From: Sneathiella marina
Lineage (GTDB): Bacteria; Pseudomonadota; Alphaproteobacteria; Sneathiellales; Sneathiellaceae
Assembly (NCBI RefSeq): GCF_023746535.1
Contig: NZ_CP098747.1
Coordinates: forward strand, 2,192,501-2,256,500
DNA length: 64,000 nt
Reading direction: 5' to 3'
Shown piece by piece: positions 9,000 through 19,075 of the stretch. Position 1 is the first letter of the stretch. Every line of letters starts with the position of its first letter. The notes under the pieces are model-generated. The model was given only the letters and a program-made list of their open reading frames with translations, was not told where the DNA came from and did no database searches. Made by a program: the position numbers and the translations under genes.

Positions 9000-10205
9000 T
9001 TACGCAAATTGTTTGACAATCGAGCGCGCCAGTGCCCTGCCTGATCGATCAGCGTCAATTATTTCTTCAATGGAATTAAGCTCAATAATCTTACTTTGTT
9101 GCAAAGTTTCTTCGACCACGGAACAAATATCCAAAAACCCAAGTTTTCCCTCAAGAAACCCCTCTACTGCTAACTCGTTAGCTGCATTTAGTATCGTTGG
9201 TGCAGATTTTCCAGTTTTCAACGCATTTCTTGCCAGATTCAATGCTGGAAATCTTATTGGATCTGGATTAAGAAAAGTTAAAGACCCTATTTTTGCGAGA
9301 TCTAGCCGATCTGCTGTGAATGGATGGCGGTCCGGCCAACCTAAAGTGTAAGAGATTGGTGTCTTCATATCGGGTGAGCCCATTTGAGACAAAACGGATC
9401 CATCTTTATATTCTACCATGCTATGGATAATTGATTGAGGGTGCACCAATATGTCAATCTGATCTGGCGGAATGGGAAATAAATGGGCAGCCTCTATGAG
9501 CTCAAGACCTTTGTTCATCATCGTAGCGCTATCAATTGAAATTTTCGCTCCCATATCCCAATTTGGATGTGCCAGAGCCTGTTCCCGGGAAACAAGCCTC
9601 ATCTCTTCATAATCGAGATCGAGAAAAGGACCGCCAGAAGCAGTCAAAATTAGCCGACTGACATTATTGAGTTGATTAAAATCAAGAACCTGGAATATCG
9701 CGTTATGTTCACTATCTACAGGTAGGAGTGTCGCTCCATATTTTCTAACATTATCCAGAACAAGCGCACCACCGCAAACCAATGATTCCTTATTTGCAAG
9801 CGCGATAATGGCTCCTGTTTGAATAGCAGCTAAGGTCGGCGCCAGCCCTGCGGCACCAACGATGGCGGCCATTACCCAGTCCACTTCTCTGGACCCAGCC
9901 AAAGTTAGTGCATCTTGTCCCGCCGCAATTTCAATCTCAGTGTCGTCCAGCAGATCTTTCAATTGCCCATAGTAAGCTTCGTTAGCAACGACTGCTAATT
10001 TTGCTCCCACTGCTCTTGCTTGCTCTGCTAGTAAGGAAACGTTTTCATTCGCGGTAAGTACTTCCACCTGAAATTCTTCAATAGAATCCGATATTAATTC
10101 AAGTGTGTTAATCCCTACGGACCCTGTCGAGCCAAATATACTTACACGCCGAGGCCCATTTTTTGGCTTTCGAGAGAATTCCTTGGCACTCATACTTGAG
10201 ATCAT
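9000..10205 (-). CDS. dxr: 1-deoxy-D-xylulose 5-phosphate reductoisomerase
   Basis: Dxr makes 2-C-methyl-D-erythritol 4-phosphate in the non-mevalonate isoprenoid pathway, using NADPH and a divalent metal. The nucleotide-binding motif GSTGSVG is near residue 26, and the metal and substrate segments DSEHNAIFQ and ASGGPFL are present. The protein is 401 residues from the ATG at 10205, which falls one base past the cdsA stop; a GTG at 10217, overlapping cdsA, and an ATG at 10193 are alternatives. It feeds UppS and other prenyl transferases and precedes rseP. Confidence 0.96.
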   Translation of the reverse strand: MISSMSAKEFSRKPKNGPRRVSIFGSTGSVGINTLELISDSIEEFQVEVLTANENVSLLAEQARAVGAKLAVVANEAYYGQLKDLLDDTEIEIAAGQDALTLAGSREVDWVMAAIVGAAGLAPTLAAIQTGAIIALANKESLVCGGALVLDNVRKYGATLLPVDSEHNAIFQVLDFNQLNNVSRLILTASGGPFLDLDYEEMRLVSREQALAHPNWDMGAKISIDSATMMNKGLELIEAAHLFPIPPDQIDILVHPQSIIHSMVEYKDGSVLSQMGSPDMKTPISYTLGWPDRHPFTADRLDLAKIGSLTFLNPDPIRFPALNLARNALKTGKSAPTILNAANELAVEGFLEGKLGFLDICSVVEETLQQSKIIELNSIEEIIDADRSGRALARSIVKQFA

Positions 10206-10206
10206 T

Positions 10207-11019
10207 TTAATTTCCACTCGTAAGAAGCAACAATATCATCAGGCCAGGCGCAACGAACAAAACACCATCCAGCCGATCGAGAACGCCGCCATGGCCTGGA
10301 ATTAAGTTGCTCGCATCCTTTATCCCAAATTTCCTTTTCCACGCTGACTCGGAAAAATCTCCGGCTTGGGCAAGAATAGCGGAAGCGCCTCCAAGTAATA
10401 ATATTCCAAATGGGGCAATTTCGGCATTAATCAAGAAATACACCATTCCGTAGGCCGTTATCATGGCCGCTATCATTCCGCCGAAGAGGCCCGCCCAAGT
10501 TTTATTAGGGCTGATCGAAGGCGCGATTTTCGGACCACCAATGGTTTTTCCAGAAAAGTAGGCTCCAATATCAGTTGCCCAAATAACAAAAAACAATGTC
10601 ATTGCAAGCGCAAAGCCCACATCTGGTTCATTACGTATGATTAGAAGTGACGCCACCGGCAGGCCAATACAAAAAGGGCCTAAAGAGAGCCATATCAGAT
10701 CTGCACCTTGTTTGAATACTGACCCCATAAGCGCCATTACAGCCGCACCGCAAATAAGTGCCGTAATCGCTTGAGATAAAGCGGAATAGTAGGAGAACCA
10801 GAGTGACACCAACACCGTTATGACCATTACAATAGTAAAAAGAACCTGCCGTGCTGATATTGATGCCATGCACCACTCATAGCTCATGGCAATCGACGCC
10901 AATCCTAGAAAAACAGCAAAATATAATCCACCAAAGTAAAGAGCGCCAATTGCAATTGGCGCCAGAACACACGCAGACATCACCCGCAGCTGCAATGAAG
11001 AATATCTGCTATCGGGCAC
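10207..11019 (-). CDS. cdsA: Phosphatidate cytidylyltransferase
   Basis: CdsA forms CDP-diacylglycerol from phosphatidate and CTP, the branch point for membrane phospholipids. The 270-residue protein is strongly hydrophobic with about seven or eight membrane segments. It carries the family signature near the C terminus: SPNKTWAGLFGG, then GDFSESAWKRKFGIKD and GHGGVLDRLDG. The start is a GTG that overlaps the stop of uppS by one base (TAGTG), which implies coupled translation. The order uppS-cdsA-dxr-rseP is widely conserved. Confidence 0.96.
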   Translation of the reverse strand: MPDSRYSSLQLRVMSACVLAPIAIGALYFGGLYFAVFLGLASIAMSYEWCMASISARQVLFTIVMVITVLVSLWFSYYSALSQAITALICGAAVMALMGSVFKQGADLIWLSLGPFCIGLPVASLLIIRNEPDVGFALAMTLFFVIWATDIGAYFSGKTIGGPKIAPSISPNKTWAGLFGGMIAAMITAYGMVYFLINAEIAPFGILLLGGASAILAQAGDFSESAWKRKFGIKDASNLIPGHGGVLDRLDGVLFVAPGLMILLLLTSGN

Positions 11020-11750
11020 TACAGCGCCCCGAAACGACGACAGCGGCCTGCATATTCGGCGACAGCGTCTTCAAGATCACTTCGCGTAAAATCCGGCCAT
11101 AGCACATCGAGGAATATCAACTCAGTATAAGCACTCTGCCACAATAAAAAGTTACTCAGTCTTTTCTCACCGCTTGTCCGAATGAGCAAATCTGGATCAG
11201 GAGTATCAGCTGTATCCAGATTTTGATGGATCAGATCTTCCGTAACGTCGGCAGGCTTCAACTCGCCCGCCTCCACTCTTTCAGAAATTTTCCGAACAGC
11301 GGCGGCTATCTCAGACTGGCTGCCGTAACTCAGAGCGATTGTTAGGACAAGCTCTGTATTCAACTTGCTATCTTCCACAACCTGGTTAGCAAGTTGTTGA
11401 ATATCTTCGGGTAATTTTTGAATATTACCGATAAATTTTACACGAATACCGGTTTCCAGCAGCGTCTTTAATTCTTTTTTGAAAAAATACCGAAACAGCC
11501 CCATCAAATGGCTTATTTCTTCGGGAGGCCTGCTCCAGTTCTCTGAAGAGAATGCAAATAGAGTAAGGTATTGTATCCCGAGATCCTTGCAGCCTTTCAG
11601 GGCTTCACGAACAGCTTCCGCACCTTTTTCGTGGCCTTTTAACCGACCAAGTGCTCTTTTTTTCGCCCATCGCCCATTGCCATCCATGATAATGGCAACG
11701 TGAGTCGGAACCTTGGGGTCGGCTATTTGTTGGGTGGTTGCGGCGTCCAT
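11019..11750 (-). CDS. uppS: Isoprenyl transferase (undecaprenyl diphosphate synthase)
   Basis: UppS adds isopentenyl units in cis to farnesyl diphosphate to make the C55 lipid carrier for peptidoglycan and O-antigen precursors. The catalytic Asp23 lies in the signature IMDGNGRWAKKR (residues 21-32). The C-terminal motif DLLIRTSGEKRLSNFLLWQ binds diphosphate and the homoallylic substrate. The length of 243 residues fits bacterial UppS. It starts three bases past the frr stop. Confidence 0.97.
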   Translation of the reverse strand: MDAATTQQIADPKVPTHVAIIMDGNGRWAKKRALGRLKGHEKGAEAVREALKGCKDLGIQYLTLFAFSSENWSRPPEEISHLMGLFRYFFKKELKTLLETGIRVKFIGNIQKLPEDIQQLANQVVEDSKLNTELVLTIALSYGSQSEIAAAVRKISERVEAGELKPADVTEDLIHQNLDTADTPDPDLLIRTSGEKRLSNFLLWQSAYTELIFLDVLWPDFTRSDLEDAVAEYAGRCRRFGAL

Positions 11751-11753
11751 TTA

Positions 11754-12311
11754 TCAGACCTGCATAATTTCCGCTTGTTTTTCGCTGAGCAGGCTATCTG
11801 CAGAGGCGACATAGTCGTCAGTTAGTTTTTGGATTTCGTCTTCGGATTTTTTAAGTTCGTCCTTAGAAACTTCCCCATCTTTTTCCGCTTTTTTCGCATC
11901 ATCCATGCCGTGACGACGAACGTTTCTAATAGCAATTTTTGCGTTTTCCGAGTAAGTACCGGCAACTTTAGCCAAATCCGCACGCCTTTCTTCGGTGAGT
12001 TCGGGAATGGGGACACGCACCGTTGTACCATCCACTACCGGGTTCAAGCCAAGCCCTGCATTTCGAATGCCTTTTTCAGCGGCTTTTACGTTCGATTTAT
12101 CCCAAACCTGAACCGATAACGAGCGAGGTTCTGGGGCACTAACAGTAGCAATTTGAATAATTGGCATTTGCGCGCCATAGCTTTCGACCATCACGGAATC
12201 AAGCAAGCTCACATGGGCGCGGCCCGTTCGCAGGCCTGCAAATTCATGCTTTAACGCGTCTAACGCACCTTGCATGCGTTTTTCCAAATCTTTCATATTT
12301 GCAGCGGCCAT
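11754..12311 (-). CDS. frr: Ribosome recycling factor
   Basis: RRF acts with EF-G to split the post-termination ribosome. The 185-residue protein has the two RRF domains: a three-helix bundle (N- and C-terminal thirds) and a beta domain (about 30-105). The signature segments LRTGRA (residues 27-32) and [12 protein letters not shown] are present. It follows pyrH by about 70 bases, in the order rpsB-tsf-pyrH-frr-uppS common in bacteria. Confidence 0.98.
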   Translation of the reverse strand: MAAANMKDLEKRMQGALDALKHEFAGLRTGRAHVSLLDSVMVESYGAQMPIIQIATVSAPEPRSLSVQVWDKSNVKAAEKGIRNAGLGLNPVVDGTTVRVPIPELTEERRADLAKVAGTYSENAKIAIRNVRRHGMDDAKKAEKDGEVSKDELKKSEDEIQKLTDDYVASADSLLSEKQAEIMQV

Positions 12312-12382
12312 ATTTTTTCTCCCTCACTATTGAAGAACAATCTTCAATAAAACGCTTCTTCGTCTGGCAGACTTTATACCCT

Positions 12383-13099
12383 TTAGATCACTTCAGTGAA
12401 ACAACCTTCTTTTTTCAAGACCCGCGCAAAAGATCCCTCTTCCTGAATGGAAAAAACCAGAATAGGAATAGCATTTTCCCGGGCGAGCGAAATTGCAGCG
12501 GCGTCCATTACCTTAAGATCCTGCGCGAGAACTTCAAGATGAGAAAGTGTCTCATACCTTTTCGCATCTTCATGTTTTTGCGGGTCTTTGTCATATACAC
12601 CATCAACATTTGTCCCCTTTAGCAATGCATTGCATTTCATCTCGGCCGCGCGAAGTGCCGCCGCAGTGTCCGTTGTGAAATAAGGGTTTCCCGTACCAGC
12701 TGCAAAGATAACAACACGTCCTTTTTCGAGGTGCCGTTCTGCCCGTCTACGGATGTAAGGTTCGCAGACAGCGGACATAGGAATAGCTGAAAGTACCCGG
12801 CTATCCATGCCTTGCTGTTCAATAGCATTTTGCAGCGCAAGAGCATTCATTACCGTCGCCATCATTCCCATGTAGTCGGCACTTGAGCGATCCATACCTT
12901 GTGCTGTACCGGACACACCGCGAAAGATATTACCACCCCCGACTACGACACAAACCTCCACACCCATATCATGGGCTTCTTTTATATCTGCAGCAATCCG
13001 TGTAACTGTCTCTACATCAATCCCGTATTGCTGATTTCCTAAAAGCGCTTCTCCTGAACATTTTAGCAAAACCCGGCGATACTGAGGTGTGTTCGACAT
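12383..13099 (-). CDS. pyrH: UMP kinase
   Basis: PyrH phosphorylates UMP to UDP for nucleotide supply and belongs to the amino-acid kinase fold. The N-terminal [11 protein letters not shown] and glycine-rich [11 protein letters not shown] (about 55-65) bind phosphates; [17 protein letters not shown] is the UMP-binding signature. The ATG at 13099 gives 238 residues and has TTTGGGGA seven bases upstream, so it is preferred to an in-frame TTG at 13111. It stands downstream of the tsf terminator, so it should have its own promoter between 13100 and 13220, but none is compelling. Confidence 0.97.
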   Translation of the reverse strand: MSNTPQYRRVLLKCSGEALLGNQQYGIDVETVTRIAADIKEAHDMGVEVCVVVGGGNIFRGVSGTAQGMDRSSADYMGMMATVMNALALQNAIEQQGMDSRVLSAIPMSAVCEPYIRRRAERHLEKGRVVIFAAGTGNPYFTTDTAAALRAAEMKCNALLKGTNVDGVYDKDPQKHEDAKRYETLSHLEVLAQDLKVMDAAAISLARENAIPILVFSIQEEGSFARVLKKEGCFTEVI

Positions 13100-13220
13100 T
13101 TTATTCCCCAAAGAATACTGTTGGTAATCTGGCGTCGGAATGACAGCATACAGAAAAAGTAGAATTTTAAAAGGCGAACGATTTTATCTTCAAAATTCGG
13201 TCGCACTCATTCATTTAGAC

Positions 13221-13258
13221 ATAAAAATATGGCGGCCTCGTGGTCGGGGCCGCCATAT
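13221..13258 (-). terminator. Intrinsic terminator of the rpsB-tsf operon
   Basis: On the minus strand an 11-base-pair perfect stem (ATATGGCGGCC pairing with GGCCGCCATAT, 13227-13258) with a 10-base loop is followed by a TTTTTAT tract. It begins about 18 bases past the tsf stop and separates rpsB-tsf from pyrH. Confidence 0.92.
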
Positions 13259-13275
13259 CAATACTGCTTTCGGTT

Positions 13276-14199
13276 TTAGCTGACTGCTGCGGCCACTTCT
13301 GCTGCAAAATCAGTTTCTTCCTTCTCAATGCCTTCGCCCACAGAGTAGCGAACCATTCCGGCAACTTCGATCGGGCTACCAATTTCCTTGGCGACAAGAT
13401 CAATTGCTGCTTTCACAGAATTTTCGCCATCAACGACAAAAGTCTGTTCCAGAAGAACAACGTCTTTGTAGAATTTGCTCAAACGGCCTTCAACCATTTT
13501 GCCGATAATTTCTTCCGGCTTTCCTGATTCCCGTGCCTGTTGAGATAGCACAGCCCGCTCACGCTCAACAGCTGCCGGGTCAAGGTCATTAACACTGATT
13601 GACTGCGGGCTTGTTGCCGCTACATGCATGGCTATCTGTTTTCCCAGCACCGCAAGAGCTGCCGAATCGCCAGCACTTTCCAGGGCCACCAAAATACCGA
13701 TTTTCCCTAATCCGTCCGCAACTGAATTGTGCACATAAGACGCCACAATACCGCTTTCGACAGAAAGCCTTTCTGCACGGCGCAGATTCATGTTTTCGCC
13801 AATTGTTGAGATGGCAGATGTCAGTTTTTCTTCAACAGTGTTTGAAGATCCTGGGTAATTCGCAGCTTTAATCGCATCGATGTCGCTTCCGGTATCAGCA
13901 GCTACTTGTGCAATATTCGTAACAAGGCTCTGAAAGTCCTCATTCCGGCCAACAAAGTCTGTTTCTGCATTCACTTCAACTACAGCGCCTGATGCTCCGC
14001 TGGAGACAACCGCGACAAGCCCTTCAGCCGCGACGCGGCCAGATTTCTTGGCAGCCGTTGCCAGACCTTTGGTCCGTAGCCAATCAATGGCAGCATCAAC
14101 ATCGCCGTCTGTTTCAGTCAGTGCTTTTTTACAATCCATCATGCCCGCACCTGACTTGATGCGGAGTTCTTTCACTAGTCCAGCTGTAATAGCAGCCAT
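13276..14199 (-). CDS. tsf: Translation elongation factor Ts
   Basis: EF-Ts recycles EF-Tu from GDP to GTP form. The 307-residue protein starts with a UBA-like domain containing [16 protein letters not shown] (about 11-27), and has the core motif [10 protein letters not shown] (about 80-90) followed by two core repeats. The length is typical of Alphaproteobacteria. It lies 77 bases downstream of rpsB and is followed by a strong terminator. Confidence 0.98.
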   Translation of the reverse strand: MAAITAGLVKELRIKSGAGMMDCKKALTETDGDVDAAIDWLRTKGLATAAKKSGRVAAEGLVAVVSSGASGAVVEVNAETDFVGRNEDFQSLVTNIAQVAADTGSDIDAIKAANYPGSSNTVEEKLTSAISTIGENMNLRRAERLSVESGIVASYVHNSVADGLGKIGILVALESAGDSAALAVLGKQIAMHVAATSPQSISVNDLDPAAVERERAVLSQQARESGKPEEIIGKMVEGRLSKFYKDVVLLEQTFVVDGENSVKAAIDLVAKEIGSPIEVAGMVRYSVGEGIEKEETDFAAEVAAAVS

Positions 14200-14276
14200 A
14201 ACTCAGTCCTCACGTAATAAGAATGTGATAAAGGCAATTGCCCCGATCCCATGACGGGTCCGGAGCAACAGATTAT

Positions 14277-15125
14277 TTAGGAAGCTTTTGCGTCCGTTTC
14301 AACGGCTTCCGTTTCCTCGGCTGCCGCGACAACAACTTCTTCCGCTGCCACTTCTTCAGTTGCAGCTTCTTCCGCCGGAATTTCTTCTTCCATGATCGGT
14401 GTCTCAGCAGCGCCAAGATCTTCACCTTGATCAGCCATTTCGACAGAAATTCCATCGATTACAGCTTGCTTAAACAGATCGCAGTACAAGTTGATCGCCC
14501 GCAAAGCGTCGTCATTTCCCGGGATCGGGTACGTAATGCCATCAGGATTTGAATTGCTATCCAGAATGCCAATTACCGGTATACCGAGTTTGTTTGCTTC
14601 CTGAACCGCGAGCTCTTCCTTATTGGTATCGATCACGACGATAACATTCGGCAAGCCGCCCATTTCCTTAATACCACCCAACGCGCGTTCAAGTTTGTCG
14701 CGCTGACGTGTCATCCTCAGGATTTCTTTTTTGGTCAACCCACTGGCGTCGCCAGAGAGCTGCTCTTCCAGCTTCCGAAGCTGTTTGATTGAGTTTGAAA
14801 CAGTTTTCCAGTTGGTCAACATGCCGCCGAGCCAGCGGTGATTGACATAGAACTGGGCGCATTGTTTTGCGCTGTCTGCAACAATTTCTGATGCCTGGCG
14901 TTTCGTACCAACAAACAACACACGGCCGCCGCCAGCAACCGTATCACGAACGACTTTAAGCGCCTGATACAACAAGGGGACTGTTTGCTGCAAATCGAGA
15001 ATGTGGATTTTATTACGAGACCCGAAAATATAGGGACCCATTTTCGGATTCCAGCGACGGGATTGGTGACCAAAATGTACACCAGCTTCCAAAAGCTGAC
15101 GCATAGTAAAAGTAGGCAGAGCCAT
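14277..15125 (-). CDS. rpsB: 30S ribosomal protein S2
   Basis: S2 binds the head-body junction of the small subunit and recruits S1. The protein is 282 residues from the ATG at 15125 ([20 protein letters not shown]); upstream in-frame starts would add a non-homologous tail. The signature [13 protein letters not shown] is at about 16-28. After the globular domain it carries an acidic Ala/Glu/Val-rich extension of about 40 residues, common in Alphaproteobacteria. It is the first gene of the rpsB-tsf operon. Confidence 0.98.
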   Translation of the reverse strand: MALPTFTMRQLLEAGVHFGHQSRRWNPKMGPYIFGSRNKIHILDLQQTVPLLYQALKVVRDTVAGGGRVLFVGTKRQASEIVADSAKQCAQFYVNHRWLGGMLTNWKTVSNSIKQLRKLEEQLSGDASGLTKKEILRMTRQRDKLERALGGIKEMGGLPNVIVVIDTNKEELAVQEANKLGIPVIGILDSNSNPDGITYPIPGNDDALRAINLYCDLFKQAVIDGISVEMADQGEDLGAAETPIMEEEIPAEEAATEEVAAEEVVVAAAEETEAVETDAKAS

Positions 15126-15248
15126 TCTGCTATCTCCTTTTCCGGTTGAGCCTCCGTGAGTAGTGGTCCTGAGCATCATTGCCCGAACACCGGATGGGAA
15201 TTATCAACACAATAATACCCGAACCCACGTGCGAATTTAACAGAATGG

Positions 15249-15277
15249 TGATTACGCTTCTAAAACAGGGATTGCAA
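15249..15277 (-). promoter_or_regulatory. Candidate promoter for rpsB-tsf
   Basis: In the 192-base gap between dnaE and rpsB, the minus strand shows TTGCAA (15277-15272), 17 bases, then TAATCA (15254-15249). A second weaker pair, TTAAAT and TATTAT, lies nearer the gene. The match is moderate and chosen by eye. Confidence 0.3.
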
Positions 15278-15317
15278 GCGAAAACGTACGGAAATTAGAG
15301 CAATTCAGAAAATTTCC

Positions 15318-18300
15318 CTAAATATCATGAACATCAATGACTCCCGGCACAAATTTCAATGCCTGCCTCACCTCGGGAGAAATATTAAAGTGACTGGAAA
15401 GATCGATTTCAATCTCCCGTGCTTCAGCCTCAATATTTAGCACTATGGCCACGCGTCCTCGTCCCTTGCCCCCTTCATTTAAAACTGAAGCAAGCTGTTC
15501 AATGGGTTTATCGTCATCCACGAAAATCCGAACACCATCTGTTATATTGGCGGCCATCGTTTCAAGCCGCTGGATACCCTGAACTGTAAGTCTCGGTTGT
15601 TCGTTATCAAGGTTACCTGTCACATTCAGAACCAGAGACTGCCCAACAACCAAAAGTTCACGGCTTCTTTCCAGCGTTTCAGCAAACATTGTTACTTCAT
15701 AAGCTCCGCTGCTGTCGGATAATTGAACAAAAGCGAGAGGTTTGCCCTTGCGGGTTCGTAATTCTCGTTTTCCCATTACTGTGCCAGCGAGCTTAGCCGC
15801 ACTTTCCGAAACGCCCAAACTTGCAACATATGCCGCAGAATTTCGTACACCTACTTTATCCAATGTCTTCGCCCAGGCATCCAGGGGGTGACCGGATAAG
15901 TAAAAGCCAACCGCATCGAACTCCTGCTTTAACTGTTCCATGGTGGTCCAGCGTGACACAATTGGGAGTAACGGTGTCGCCACAACGCTTTCAGTCTCGC
16001 CGCCAAATAAATTAACTTGGCCGGAATCTCGTTCCTGTTCCGCTTGCTGTGCTTGCCGAAGCAGCATTTCTATTGACGCAAATACCTGTGCCCGATCACC
16101 GGACAGTGCATCAAACGCCCCTGCCCGGCATAAGTTTTCTGCCTGTCGTTTATTCATATGTCTCGGGTTAAGACGGTTCGAAAAATCGAACAGATCTTTG
16201 TACTGCCCGTTTTTCTGACGATCACTAATAATACCCGCCATGGCTTCACGGCCAACATTCTTGACAGCCGCCAAAGCGTAACGCACTGCGCCGACGTCGC
16301 CTTCAAACTCCACAGAAAATTCAACCTCAGAGTTATTCAGGCAAGGGGGATGCACCGGGATCTTCATGCGATCCAGATCTTGCCGGAATATATTCAGTTT
16401 GTCGGTATTGTTTAAATCCAGACTCATGGACGCCGCCATGAATTCCACCGGATAATTCGCCTTCAAATATGCAGTGTGATAAGAGACAAGTGCATAGGCC
16501 GCTGCGTGGGATTTATTGAAACCATAATTGGCAAATTTCGCCACGAGATCAAAGATATGACTGGCATCCTTCGTCGTCACACCCTTTTCTTTCGCGCCTT
16601 TGGCAAAAATAGAACGTTGCTCATCCATTTCGGATTGGATTTTCTTACCCATGGCCCGGCGCAGCAAATCTGCATCGCCAAGACTATATCCTGCCAGGGT
16701 CCTGGCAATTTCCATCACCTGTTCCTGATAGATGATGACACCATAAGTTTCTTCCAATACGGATTTGAGCTGCGGATGTAAGTAATCCGGCTTTTCTTCC
16801 CCATGTTTCCGGCGGATATAAGTTGGAATGTTCTCCATCGGTCCCGGACGATAGAGTGCGACGATCGCAATGATATCCTCGAAAGCGTCAGGGCGCATTT
16901 TACGCAGCATGTCGCGCATGCCCGAACTTTCAAGCTGGAAAACGCCGATTGTATTTCCGGTTGAAAGTAGATCAAAGGTTGCCGGGTCATCCAGCGGGAC
17001 TTTGGCATAATCAATTTCAATACCCCGCTTGGCCAGCAAATCCTTCGCCCTATCCAGGACGGTCAGTGTCTTCAGGCCCAGGAAGTCAAACTTAACCAAT
17101 CCGGCCGCTTCTGCGTATTTCATGGAAAACTGTGTCACCGGCATATCGGAACGCGGATCCCGATAAAGCGGTACCAGCTCATCCAGTTCCCGATCCCCAA
17201 TGACCACGCCCGCCGCATGCGTGGAGGCATGCCGGTACAAGCCTTCCAGCTGCAAAGCAATTTCGATCAAGCGGGCAACTTCCGGATCTCCAGCACGCTC
17301 TTCACGCAGGCGGGGTTCCGTATCCAATGCTTCTTGCAATGTGACAGGGTTTGCAGGATTGGCAGGAATCATCTTACTAATCCTGTCAACCTGGCCATAG
17401 GGCATCTGCAGGACACGCCCAACATCCCGGATAGCGGCTTTCGCCTGCAACTTTCCGAATGTGATAATTTGAGCCACTTGCTGGTGACCGTATTTATCCT
17501 GAACATAACGGATAACTTTTTCCCGCTTGTCCTGACAGAAATCGATATCAAAATCCGGCATGGACACCCGTTCAGGGTTTAGAAACCGTTCAAACAGCAA
17601 TCCAAATCTTAAAGGGTCAAGATCAGTGATGGTAAGTGCCCATGCGACAACAGAGCCAGCACCCGAACCACGCCCCGGCCCAACCGGGACATTATGTTCC
17701 TTAGACCATTGGATAAAGTCCGAAACAATAAGGAAATATCCCGGAAACCCCATCTCATTGATGACACCAATTTCGTAATTCAAACGATCAAAATATTCCG
17801 TACTCTTCTCGGCCCTTTCATCTTCCGACATTTCGGCTGTAAAAACTTCGTTTTCCATCCGAATGTGCAATCCCTTATTGGCAAGGGCCTCCAGCTCCGC
17901 TGCCTCATCGCGTCCATCCGCAGACGAAAAAGTCGGCAGAATGGGATCATGCCTTTTCGACGCAACGGCACATCTTTGTGCAATAACAATTGTGTTATAA
18001 ACAGCTTCAGGTAAATCCTCGAACAAGGACGCCATATCAGCCTGTGACTTAAAGAAATGTTCAGGTGTTCTTTTGATACGATCTGAATCACCGACATATT
18101 TTCCGTCAGCAATACATATCAATGCATCATGGGCGCTGTACATTTCCTTATTTGGGAAAAACACCTCGTTTGTTGCAACTAACGGGATATCCATTTCGTA
18201 GGCCAATTTCAGAAAACCCGGCTCCGTCTTCCGCTCAACGGCTAAACCGTGGCGTTGAATTTCAACGTATAAGCGGTTATCGAAGATGTCCTGTAAGTTG

Positions 18301-18845
18301 CCAACATATTTCTCGGCATCTTCGATTTGATCGTTTGCCAGAAGCCGCCCAATTGGGCCTTCAGCACCGCCTGTAAGACAGATGACGCCTTCTGCATGCC
18401 TGGTTAATACTGAAATGTCGACTTGTGCTGTATCGCCCGCATCAGTTTTCAAAAAAGCATGAGACGTTAATTTCAGAAGATTATGATAACCCGTTTCGTT
18501 TTGCGCCAACAAAACAACCGGATCCGGTTCTGGTCTACGACCAGATCTATCTGCCGCATCCTTTCGGGTAAGAGCGATTTGGCATCCAAGAATGGGCTGA
18601 ACACCCCCCGCTTGCATTGCCAGTGAAAACTCCAATGCCCCAAACATATTGTTGGTGTCCGTTATTGCAGCGGCGGGCATATTGTTCGTTTTGCACAGCT
18701 TAACAATATCTTTTACCGGCACAGCCCCTTCCGAGAGAGAATACGCGGAATGCAATCGCAAATGAACAAAATTGTGAGGAGCATTGGGTGCAGACCCAGT
18801 TTGAGGCACGGGCAAATTCTCCAGTAGTGATTTCAGCCGTCCCAC
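15318..18845 (-). CDS. dnaE: DNA polymerase III alpha subunit
   Basis: This is the replicative C-family polymerase. The 1175-residue protein has an N-terminal PHP domain (HLRLHSAYSLSEG, about 27-40), the palm with catalytic aspartates in PDFDIDFCQD (about 427-436), the fingers, a helix-hairpin-helix region (about 840-880), an OB-fold (about 1000-1075) and a C-terminal tau-binding part. The length and its place next to lolDC match DnaE1 rather than the error-prone ImuC/DnaE2. The start is GTG with AAGGG about 11 bases upstream. Its 5' region is unusual: an SOS-type promoter with a micropeptide gene and a DnaA box lie directly upstream, with no terminator visible. Confidence 0.97.
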   Translation of the reverse strand: MGRLKSLLENLPVPQTGSAPNAPHNFVHLRLHSAYSLSEGAVPVKDIVKLCKTNNMPAAAITDTNNMFGALEFSLAMQAGGVQPILGCQIALTRKDAADRSGRRPEPDPVVLLAQNETGYHNLLKLTSHAFLKTDAGDTAQVDISVLTRHAEGVICLTGGAEGPIGRLLANDQIEDAEKYVGNLQDIFDNRLYVEIQRHGLAVERKTEPGFLKLAYEMDIPLVATNEVFFPNKEMYSAHDALICIADGKYVGDSDRIKRTPEHFFKSQADMASLFEDLPEAVYNTIVIAQRCAVASKRHDPILPTFSSADGRDEAAELEALANKGLHIRMENEVFTAEMSEDERAEKSTEYFDRLNYEIGVINEMGFPGYFLIVSDFIQWSKEHNVPVGPGRGSGAGSVVAWALTITDLDPLRFGLLFERFLNPERVSMPDFDIDFCQDKREKVIRYVQDKYGHQQVAQIITFGKLQAKAAIRDVGRVLQMPYGQVDRISKMIPANPANPVTLQEALDTEPRLREERAGDPEVARLIEIALQLEGLYRHASTHAAGVVIGDRELDELVPLYRDPRSDMPVTQFSMKYAEAAGLVKFDFLGLKTLTVLDRAKDLLAKRGIEIDYAKVPLDDPATFDLLSTGNTIGVFQLESSGMRDMLRKMRPDAFEDIIAIVALYRPGPMENIPTYIRRKHGEEKPDYLHPQLKSVLEETYGVIIYQEQVMEIARTLAGYSLGDADLLRRAMGKKIQSEMDEQRSIFAKGAKEKGVTTKDASHIFDLVAKFANYGFNKSHAAAYALVSYHTAYLKANYPVEFMAASMSLDLNNTDKLNIFRQDLDRMKIPVHPPCLNNSEVEFSVEFEGDVGAVRYALAAVKNVGREAMAGIISDRQKNGQYKDLFDFSNRLNPRHMNKRQAENLCRAGAFDALSGDRAQVFASIEMLLRQAQQAEQERDSGQVNLFGGETESVVATPLLPIVSRWTTMEQLKQEFDAVGFYLSGHPLDAWAKTLDKVGVRNSAAYVASLGVSESAAKLAGTVMGKRELRTRKGKPLAFVQLSDSSGAYEVTMFAETLERSRELLVVGQSLVLNVTGNLDNEQPRLTVQGIQRLETMAANITDGVRIFVDDDKPIEQLASVLNEGGKGRGRVAIVLNIEAEAREIEIDLSSHFNISPEVRQALKFVPGVIDVHDI

Positions 18846-18901
18846 TATTGCACACCCTTCACCAAAGGTCAGGGCCTCACATGCGCCTTACCTCAAAATC
18901 T

Positions 18902-18910
18902 TGTGGATAA
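18902..18910 (-). promoter_or_regulatory. Perfect DnaA box upstream of dnaE
   Basis: The minus strand reads TTATCCACA, the consensus DnaA 9-mer, 57 bases before the dnaE start and 33 bases after the stop of the micropeptide gene. A single box can occur by chance, but its place in the dnaE leader suggests control by DnaA. No second box was seen nearby. Confidence 0.5.
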
Positions 18911-18942
18911 CTTCCTGCCATGGAATTTTGCATCGCCGTATT

Positions 18943-19050
18943 TCAGCTCGTAAAACTCGAAACGATTTCCGCCCAAAAAAACATCGTGCCTAGAGCACTA
19001 CCAAATGCTGCCGTTTCAAATCCGCTTTTTATCATCTGGTATATGTTCAT
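18943..19050 (-). CDS. SOS-type micropeptide, 35 residues, probably membrane-inserted
   Basis: A 36-codon frame starts with ATG at 19050-19048 and ends with TGA. AAAGGAG lies six bases before the ATG, one of the best Shine-Dalgarno sequences in the window. The product has a short N-terminal arm (MNIYQMIKSG, with Lys8), then a largely hydrophobic stretch from about Phe11 to Phe33 broken by Glu12 and Glu28, with a GxxxG motif at Gly17-Gly21 and the cluster MFFW at 23-26; it ends SFTS. Directly upstream is a promoter with an embedded alphaproteobacterial LexA box. By size, likely topology and regulation it resembles the 29-residue Caulobacter SOS division inhibitor SidA, but homology is not shown. 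I infer a DNA-damage-induced membrane peptide. It is too short for standard gene callers. Confidence 0.72.
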   Translation of the reverse strand: MNIYQMIKSGFETAAFGSALGTMFFWAEIVSSFTS

Positions 19051-19075
19051 CACTCGCTCCTTTATGGTTGAGCTT

